Source: Actinomycetota bacterium (GTDB lineage Bacteria > Actinomycetota > Actinomycetes > JACCUZ01). Taken from it: a stretch of 5,038 nt of DNA. Shown here in pieces: positions 1 to 4,298 of the stretch. Location of the stretch: NCBI GenBank assembly GCA_030841195.1, contig JAVEDA010000395.1, positions 1 through 5,038 of the forward strand. The letters run 5' to 3'. The notes below the pieces were generated by a model. That model was not told the origin of the DNA. It did no database searches and saw nothing but the letters and a program-made list of their open reading frames with translations. The first letter of the stretch is position 1, and the number at the start of each line of letters is the position of its first letter. A program made the translations under genes and the position numbers.

Positions 1-1232
1 GGGTAGACGTTGAAGCCGCTGACGATGACCAGCTCCTTGCGCCGGTCGACGAGGAACAGGTCGCCGTCCTGGTCGGCGTACCCGACATCCCCGGTCGCCC
101 ACCAGCCGTCCGGGTCCGGCCCGCCGCTGCCGTCCGGCCAGTAGCCCGAGAACAGGTTCGCGCCGCGGACCCAGAGCTCGCCGGCGTCGTCGTCGAGGAC
201 GTCGGTGCCTCCCTCGTCGACCAGCCGGACCTCGACGCCCGGGATCGGCCGGCCGATCGACCCGGCCTTGACGACCGGGGAGGCCAGCGTGCTGGTGACC
301 ACCGGAGCGGTCTCGGTCAGGCCGTACCCCTCGCGGATCGTGATGCCCACCGCGGTCTGCACCTGCTCGAGCACGGCGGGCGGCAGCGAGGACGCCCCGG
401 ACGCCAGGATCCGGACGCCACGCAGCGCCTCGTAGAGCTCGGCGCCCGCCCAGGCGACGTACATCGGCGGGGCACCGGGGATGTTGGTCACGCCCTCGGC
501 CCGCACAAGCGCGGCCGTGCCGACCGGGTCGAACCGCTCGACCAGGACCCCGGTGGCCGCCGTGGCGGCCACCATGCCGAGCCCGGTGTTCAGCCCGTAG
601 ATGTGGAACAGCGGCAGCACGAGCAGCACCACGTCGTCCTCGCCCATCGGGGTCGGCTCGAGGGCCAGGCACTGCTCGAGGTTCGTCAGCAGCGCCCGGT
701 GGGTCAGCATCGCCGCCCGCGGCCGGCCGCTGGTGCCGGAGGTGAACATCAGCACCGCCAGGTCCTCGCCGCCGCGGTCAGCGGTGGGTGCTGCCGAGCC
801 GCGCCCGGCCGCGGTCACCGCGTCCAGGCCGGCCGGGTCGATGTGCACCCGGTGGCTGCCGGCCACGGCGTCCTCCACCACGGTGAGGGTGGAGTCGTCG
901 CAGAGGACGACCTTGACGTCGGCCTCGGCGAGCAGCCGCGCGATCTCCGGCGCGGTGTAGCCGATGTTCAGCGGCACCGCCACCAGACCGGCCCGGAGCA
1001 CCGCGAAGTACGACGTGACGAAGGCAGGCGTGTTCGCCATCGCGAGGGCCACCCGGTCGCCCTCGTGCAGGCCGAGAGCGGTGCGCAGGCCGGCCGCGGT
1101 GGCGGCCACGTCGGCGTCGAGGGCCGACCAGGTCGTCGCAGTCCGGGAACCGACGGTGGGCAGGTGCACGAGGGCGACGCCGCCCGGCCGGCGGGCCGCT
1201 GCCGCCCGCACCAGGTCCGCGACGTTGGCCAC
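1..1232 (-). CDS. Acyl-CoA synthetase / AMP-dependent ligase (ANL superfamily), C-terminus cut by window edge
   Basis: The enzyme would activate a carboxylic acid (probably a fatty acid) with ATP to an acyl-AMP and pass it to CoA, in the cytoplasm. I translated the minus strand by hand: 410 codons are open from GTG 1232 to the left edge, starting VANVADLVRAAAARRPG. The ANL motifs appear in order: A3 MFTSGTSGRPRAAMLTH (162-178), A4-like LPLFHIYG (206-213), A5 EGYGLTETAP (301-310), A6 GELWVRG (351-357), A7 TGD (380-382) and A8 DRRKELVIVSGFNVY (396-410). Relatives have about 490-520 residues, so the missing part is the small C-terminal domain with the catalytic A10 lysine. In A3 the usual PKG is PRA. 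GTG 1232 is preferred because homologues begin near NVADLVR; an in-frame ATG at 1274 would add 14 residues. No good Shine-Dalgarno sequence precedes either. The substrate cannot be told from sequence alone. Confidence 0.93.
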   Translation of the reverse strand, partial: MANVADLVRAAAARRPGGVALVHLPTVGSRTATTWSALDADVAATAAGLRTALGLHEGDRVALAMANTPAFVTSYFAVLRAGLVAVPLNIGYTAPEIARLLAEADVKVVLCDDSTLTVVEDAVAGSHRVHIDPAGLDAVTAAGRGSAAPTADRGGEDLAVLMFTSGTSGRPRAAMLTHRALLTNLEQCLALEPTPMGEDDVVLLVLPLFHIYGLNTGLGMVAATAATGVLVERFDPVGTAALVRAEGVTNIPGAPPMYVAWAGAELYEALRGVRILASGASSLPPAVLEQVQTAVGITIREGYGLTETAPVVTSTLASPVVKAGSIGRPIPGVEVRLVDEGGTDVLDDDAGELWVRGANLFSGYWPDGSGGPDPDGWWATGDVGYADQDGDLFLVDRRKELVIVSGFNVY

Positions 1233-1259
1233 TGCCGAAGTCTGGCACAGCGGAGCCCC

Positions 1260-1265
1260 TAGGCT
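1260..1265 (+). promoter_or_regulatory. Candidate -10 box for leaderless HAD-IB mRNA
   Basis: TAGGCT fits the actinobacterial TAnnnT -10 pattern and ends seven bases before ATG 1273, so transcription would begin at or next to the start codon. This matches the lack of a well-placed Shine-Dalgarno sequence; the nearest GGAG (1252-1255) is 17 bases away. No convincing -35 is seen. The box lies inside CCTAGG (1258-1263), just outside the chosen start of the divergent ligase gene. Confidence 0.4.
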
Positions 1266-1272
1266 GCGGCCC

Positions 1273-2157
1273 ATGGTGCGGCTGCGGCGGTCCCGGGACG
1301 CGACCTCCGGCCCGGACCCCGACGCGGTCGTCGCGGGCGAGGCGTCGGCGGCTGCGGCCCAGGTCGAGGGAGCGCTGCAGGTGCCGTTAGACCCGCGCGC
1401 TGCGGCCTTCTTCGACGTGGACAACACGGTGATGCAGGGCGCGTCGATCTTCCACCTGGCCCGCGGTCTGTACGCCCGGGACTTCTTCACCGCTCGCGAC
1501 ATCGGCAAGTTCGCCTGGCGGCAGACCAAGTTCCGGGTCGTGGGCCGCGAGGACATGGGCAACGTGCACGAGGCCCGCGAGACTGCGCTGTCCTTCGCGG
1601 CCGGGCACACGGTGGCCGAGCTGACGACCATCGGCGAGGAGGTCTTCGACGAGGTGATGGCCACCAAGGTGTGGCCGGGCACCCGGGCCCTGGCGCAGAT
1701 GCACCTCGACGCCGGCCAGCGGGTCTGGCTGGTGACGGCCACGCCGGTCGAGGTAGCCACCGTGATCGCCACCCGGCTGGGCCTCACCGGCGCACTGGGC
1801 ACCGTCGCGGAGACCGAGGACGGCGTCTACACCGGTCGCCTGGTCGGCGAGATCCTGCACGGCGAGGCGAAGGCCGAGGCGGTCACGGCCCTGGCCCGCC
1901 GCGAGGGTCTCGATCTCGGCGCCTGCTCGGCGTACTCCGACTCCGCGAACGACATCCCGATGCTGTCCCTGGTCGGGCACCCGTGCGCGATCAACCCGGA
2001 CTCCCGGCTGCGGGCGCACGCCCGCGAGCACGGCTGGCGGGTCCGTGACTACCGCACCGGCCGCAAGGCGGTGAAGGTCGGGGTGCCTACCGCCGCGGCC
2101 GCGGGCGCACTGGCCGGCGCGCTGGCCGCCGCCTCGGCCCGACGCAAGTCCCGCTGA
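1273..2157 (+). CDS. HAD-IB family hydrolase (phosphoserine phosphatase-like)
   Basis: A 294-residue haloacid dehalogenase superfamily protein of subfamily IB, related to SerB/CicA-type phosphatases. It would hydrolyse a phosphate monoester through an aspartyl-phosphate; the substrate is unknown. Motif I is FFDVDNT, with nucleophile D48 and acid/base D50. Motif II is the T155/T157 region in LVTATP. The motif III lysine is K200 in GEAKAEA, and motif IV is YSDSANDIPM with D223 and D227. All catalytic residues are present. The cap follows motif I (about 55-135). Residues 271-289 are an Ala/Gly/Val hydrophobic stretch followed by RRKSR, suggesting a C-terminal membrane or surface helix. ATG 1273 is chosen because the N-terminal AGEASAAAA stretch (21-29) resembles the extension I recall in actinobacterial homologues. 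GTG 1381, with GAGGGAG eight bases upstream, is an alternative giving 258 residues. Starts further upstream, from 964, would run antisense through the ligase gene and are rejected. Confidence 0.92.
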   Translation: MVRLRRSRDATSGPDPDAVVAGEASAAAAQVEGALQVPLDPRAAAFFDVDNTVMQGASIFHLARGLYARDFFTARDIGKFAWRQTKFRVVGREDMGNVHEARETALSFAAGHTVAELTTIGEEVFDEVMATKVWPGTRALAQMHLDAGQRVWLVTATPVEVATVIATRLGLTGALGTVAETEDGVYTGRLVGEILHGEAKAEAVTALARREGLDLGACSAYSDSANDIPMLSLVGHPCAINPDSRLRAHAREHGWRVRDYRTGRKAVKVGVPTAAAAGALAGALAAASARRKSR

Positions 2158-2172
2158 GCGATTCAGGGGGAT

Positions 2173-2202
2173 TTGGCCACTGATGGGCGCTCAGGTTACC
2201 GT
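2173..2202 (+). promoter_or_regulatory. Candidate promoter of the bldN-like gene
   Basis: A partial -35 TTGGCC (2173-2178), an 18-base spacer and a TAnnnT-type -10 TACCGT (2197-2202) lie in the 129-base gap after the HAD gene. Transcription from here would give an untranslated leader of roughly 75-80 bases before GTG 2287. The match to consensus is moderate. In Streptomyces, bldN is repressed by BldD, but I cannot identify a BldD site here with confidence. Confidence 0.3.
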
Positions 2203-2223
2203 CGGGTAGCCGCCCGAGACGTT

Positions 2224-2258
2224 CGTCACGTCCCGCGTCCGGGTAGGTGCCGCGTCAC
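2224..2258 (+). repeat. Two CGTCAC direct repeats in the bldN leader region
   Basis: CGTCAC occurs at 2224-2229 and again at 2253-2258, 29 bases apart start to start, downstream of the candidate promoter. Such paired half-sites could bind a regulator, but six-base matches are common by chance in DNA of this composition. This is only a pointer. Confidence 0.2.
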
Positions 2259-2274
2259 ACCCGCTGCCGCCACG

Positions 2275-2281
2275 AAGGGGG
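2275..2281 (+). promoter_or_regulatory. Strong Shine-Dalgarno that fixes the bldN start at GTG 2287
   Basis: AAGGGGG sits five bases before GTG 2287. It is the best ribosome binding site in the region. It decides against the upstream TTG at 2173, whose extra residues would be translated from the promoter and leader region, and against the internal ATG at 2344. Confidence 0.7.
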
Positions 2282-2286
2282 ACGCC

Positions 2287-2970
2287 GTGCGCGTCTTGCT
2301 CGCGCCCGTCGCGCTGCCCGACCTGCGCGGGCTCGTGCTGGCGATGGCGACGGCGGGCGGCACGGGAACGGTGCCGGCCCCTGGCGGCGCCCACGACGGC
2401 AGTCACCAGCCGGACGACCCGGAGCGGGACCGCGTCAACGCCCTGGTCACGCTGGCCCAGCGGGGCGACGCCGAGGCCTTCGGGCTCGTCTATGACCGGT
2501 ACGTCGACCAGATCTACCGCTACCTCTACTACCGGGTGGGCTCCCACGCCCTGGCCGAGGACCTGACGTCGGAGACGTTCCTGCGCGCCTTGCGCCGGAT
2601 CGACTCGTTCACCTACACCGGCAAGGACATCGGCGCCTGGTTCACGACCATCGCCCGCAACCTGGTCACCGACCACGTGAAGTCCAGCCGGTTCAAGCTC
2701 GAGGTGAGCACCGCCGACATGCTCGACGCCGATAGGGGCGACGACGGCATCGAGACCCAGGTCATCGAGCGGCTGCGGGACGCCGCCCTGCTCGACGCGG
2801 TGCGCCAGCTCAAGCCGGAGCAGCAGGAGTGCATCGTGCTGCGGTTCCTGCAGGGCCTGTCGGTGGCCGAGACGTCGGGAGTCATGGGCCGGTCCGAAGG
2901 CGCGGTCAAGCAGCTGCAGCTGCGGGCCGTGCGGGCTCTGGCCAAGCTGCTGCCGGAGCACGCGCGATGA
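2287..2970 (+). CDS. bldN: BldN-type ECF RNA polymerase sigma factor
   Basis: A 227-residue group 4 (ECF) sigma factor that would direct RNA polymerase to a dedicated promoter set. Region sigma-2 spans about 50-135 (LAQRGDAEAFGLVYDRYVD, then AEDLTSETFLRALRRI at 90-105 and GAWFTTIARNLVTDH to about 130). Sigma-4 spans about 163-220 with a helix-turn-helix around VAETSGVMGRSEGAVKQLQ. The wording YRYLYYRVG, AEDLTSETFLRALRRI, KSSRFKLEV and QQECIVLRFLQGLSVAET closely matches Streptomyces BldN (sigma-AdsA) as I remember it, much more than ECF factors in general. Streptomyces BldN carries a proteolytically removed N-terminal extension; here about 49 residues, beginning VRVLLAPVALPDLRGLVLAM, precede sigma-2. 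The next gene encodes an RsbN/DUF5667-like membrane anti-sigma factor, supporting the identity. Start GTG 2287 is set by a strong Shine-Dalgarno. Whether this organism differentiates, and which genes are controlled, is unknown. Confidence 0.88.
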   Translation: MRVLLAPVALPDLRGLVLAMATAGGTGTVPAPGGAHDGSHQPDDPERDRVNALVTLAQRGDAEAFGLVYDRYVDQIYRYLYYRVGSHALAEDLTSETFLRALRRIDSFTYTGKDIGAWFTTIARNLVTDHVKSSRFKLEVSTADMLDADRGDDGIETQVIERLRDAALLDAVRQLKPEQQECIVLRFLQGLSVAETSGVMGRSEGAVKQLQLRAVRALAKLLPEHAR

Positions 2971-3053
2971 GCCGCCGCGCCGTAACCCCGACCCGTCCAG
3001 GTCGTTGTCAGGTCGGCATCGTGGACGACGACCGGAGGGGGGCCGACCGATGA
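2967..3053 (+). CDS. Possible 28-residue bridging ORF between sigma and anti-sigma genes
   Basis: An ATG at 2967 overlaps the sigma gene stop as ATGA (2967-2970). The reading frame stays open for 28 codons and stops at TGA 3051-3053, which overlaps the anti-sigma ATG as ATGA (3050-3053). A GGAG at 2955-2958 lies eight bases before the start. The peptide begins MSRRAVTPTRP and ends VDDDRRGADR; it is basic at the N-terminus, has one cysteine (residue 14) and no membrane segment or known motif. It may act only as a translational coupling device, or be a chance ORF, since this gap has few stop codons. I recognise no family. Confidence 0.3.
   Translation: MSRRAVTPTRPGRCQVGIVDDDRRGADR
3034..3040 (+). 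promoter_or_regulatory. Shine-Dalgarno that fixes the anti-sigma start at ATG 3050
   Basis: GGAGGGG, inside a longer G run up to 3042, lies nine bases before ATG 3050. It supports this start over the weaker in-frame TTG at 3005. It also gives the anti-sigma gene its own ribosome entry point besides any coupling from upstream translation. Confidence 0.7.
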
Positions 3054-4267
3054 CCATCGTGACGGCGGCCCGCCGGCGGCAGGCGGACGACCTGCAGGCG
3101 CTGCTCGACGGCGACCGGGCCAGCTCGCCCGCATCGGCCGCGGGGCTCGCCGACCTGGTGTCGCTCGCTCGGGCGCTGTCGCCGGTCGAGCATGCCCCCG
3201 ACGACGCCTTCCGGGCCGCGTTGCGGGACCGGTTGGTCACCGAGGCGGCCGCGCGGGTGCCCGCACCCGTCGTACCGGCTGCGCGGGCCAGGCCCAGCGC
3301 CCCGTCCCGACTGCGCCAGCTGGTGGCAACGGTGGCGGTCGCCTCCGTCGTGGCCGGTGTCGGCGCGGCCGCGGCGAGCACCCGGGCGCTGCCCGGCGAC
3401 ACGCTCTACGGCCTGAAGCGCCAGATCGAGGCCGGCCAGCTCGCCCTGGCCCGGGGCGACCTGGGTCACGGGCGCGAGCTGCTCGAGCAGGCCGACGCCC
3501 GGCTCACCGAGGCCGAGCGGCTGACCGCAGGTGAGGACGGCAGCGACCCGGCCACCCGGGCCCTGGTCGGCCAGGCCCTGCGGGAGATGGCCGCGGACGT
3601 GACCGCCGGCGCCGCGGACCTGACCGAGGCCTACGAGGAGACCGGAAACGCGCAGGCGATGATCCTGCTCGACCGGTTCGTGCTCGACCAGCGCGAGCGG
3701 CTCCGGGACCTGATGGCCCTGCTCGACCCGAGCCTGCGGCCGCTGGCCCGGGCAATAGCCGACCAGCTGGCCCAGCTCGACGCGCAGGCCACCGCGGTGA
3801 CCGGCGGGACAGCGCTGCCCGCGACCGCGCTCACGGCCGACGGTGACGGGTGGGCGGTCAGCCGCCGGCTGGACGCCAGCAAGGCCGCAGCAGCCGGGGG
3901 GGCCGCTAGCTCCACCGCACCGGTCGGTGGCGTCCTGGACGCGGTCGGCGAGGTCGCCGGCGACACGGTCGGCGGCGGCACGGTCGGCGGCGGCACGGCG
4001 ACCGGGGGCAGCACCGGCAGCGGGTCCGGCGGCCTGGTGGGTGGTGTGGTCGGCGACCTGACCGGTGGGTCCACCAGCTCGAGCCCGGACACCCCGCAGC
4101 TGCTGCCGTCCTCGCTCCCGACCGTGTCGGTCGCGCCGCTGCCGACCAGCAGCCCGCTGGTGACCGACCCGGTGGGTGCGGTGACCAGCGCGGTGCCGTT
4201 GCCGTCGTCCAGCGTCCTGCCCAGCGTCAGCCTGTGTGTCCCTGTGCCACCTCTGACCGCCTGTTGA
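3050..4267 (+). CDS. rsbN: RsbN-like membrane anti-sigma factor, DUF5667 domain
   Basis: A 405-residue protein likely to bind and silence the sigma factor encoded just upstream. Residues 1-86 are a cytoplasmic, Ala/Arg/Asp-rich helical segment, the place of the sigma-binding region in RsbN. Residues about 88-110 (LRQLVATVAVASVVAGVGAA) form one membrane helix. ALPGDTLYGLKR (113-124) opens a DUF5667-type helical region to about 245, with charged helices. Residues 301-343 are Gly/Thr/Ser-rich with a TVGGG repeat, and 344-405 are Pro/Ser/Val-rich, ending LCVPVPPLTAC. The expected topology is N-in, C-out, so DUF5667 and the tail lie outside the membrane. There is no zinc-binding ZAS motif (HxxxCxxC), in line with RsbN being a distinct anti-sigma class. 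In Streptomyces, rsbN follows bldN and RsbN inhibits BldN. The family call rests on neighbourhood, topology and the ALPGD signature; the N-terminus is poorly conserved. Confidence 0.78.
   Translation: MTIVTAARRRQADDLQALLDGDRASSPASAAGLADLVSLARALSPVEHAPDDAFRAALRDRLVTEAAARVPAPVVPAARARPSAPSRLRQLVATVAVASVVAGVGAAAASTRALPGDTLYGLKRQIEAGQLALARGDLGHGRELLEQADARLTEAERLTAGEDGSDPATRALVGQALREMAADVTAGAADLTEAYEETGNAQAMILLDRFVLDQRERLRDLMALLDPSLRPLARAIADQLAQLDAQATAVTGGTALPATALTADGDGWAVSRRLDASKAAAAGGAASSTAPVGGVLDAVGEVAGDTVGGGTVGGGTATGGSTGSGSGGLVGGVVGDLTGGSTSSSPDTPQLLPSSLPTVSVAPLPTSSPLVTDPVGAVTSAVPLPSSSVLPSVSLCVPVPPLTAC
3965..3994 (+). repeat. 15-bp tandem repeat, two perfect copies, in the anti-sigma gene
   Basis: The unit ACGGTCGGCGGCGGC occurs at 3965-3979 and 3980-3994, followed by a partial ACGG. 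It is in frame and encodes TVGGG twice (residues 306-315) in the glycine-rich outer linker. Copy number could vary between strains by slippage without breaking the frame. Confidence 0.85.
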
Positions 4268-4291
4268 TCTGTCGGCGGATGCCCGTAGCGT
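4264..4291 (+). promoter_or_regulatory. Candidate promoter for leaderless DinB-family gene
   Basis: A -35 TTGATC (4264-4269), a 16-base spacer and a -10 TAGCGT (4286-4291) are followed by only seven bases before ATG 4299, which predicts a leaderless mRNA. No Shine-Dalgarno is seen near this ATG. The -35 overlaps the stop codon of the anti-sigma gene (TGA 4265-4267), so promoter and coding sequence share bases. This is the best vegetative-type promoter in the window. Confidence 0.55.
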
Positions 4292-4298
4292 CCGCTGC

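Noticed and set aside
601..1262. Plus-strand open frames opposite the acyl-CoA synthetase
   Set aside because: They are shadows; the minus strand carries the full ordered set of ANL motifs A3 to A8.
964..1272. Upstream extension of the HAD frame to position 964
   Set aside because: This stretch is antisense to the conserved N-terminus of the acyl-CoA synthetase and the added residues resemble no HAD protein.
2185..2215. Inverted repeat GGGCG (2185-2189) / CGCCC (2211-2215) after the HAD gene as a terminator
   Set aside because: The stem is only five pairs with a 21-base loop and no T run, which is too weak to call.
2173..2286. TTG start at 2173 for the sigma gene
   Set aside because: There is no ribosome binding site near it, the extra residues look like translated non-coding DNA, and GTG 2287 has a strong Shine-Dalgarno.
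2191..3402. 403-codon minus-strand open frame over the sigma gene
   Set aside because: It is a shadow of the BldN-like gene; its product is low-complexity and has no family signature.
4232..4298. Possible terminator between rsbN and the DinB gene
   Set aside because: No stable hairpin was found in the 31-base gap, which is occupied by the candidate promoter.
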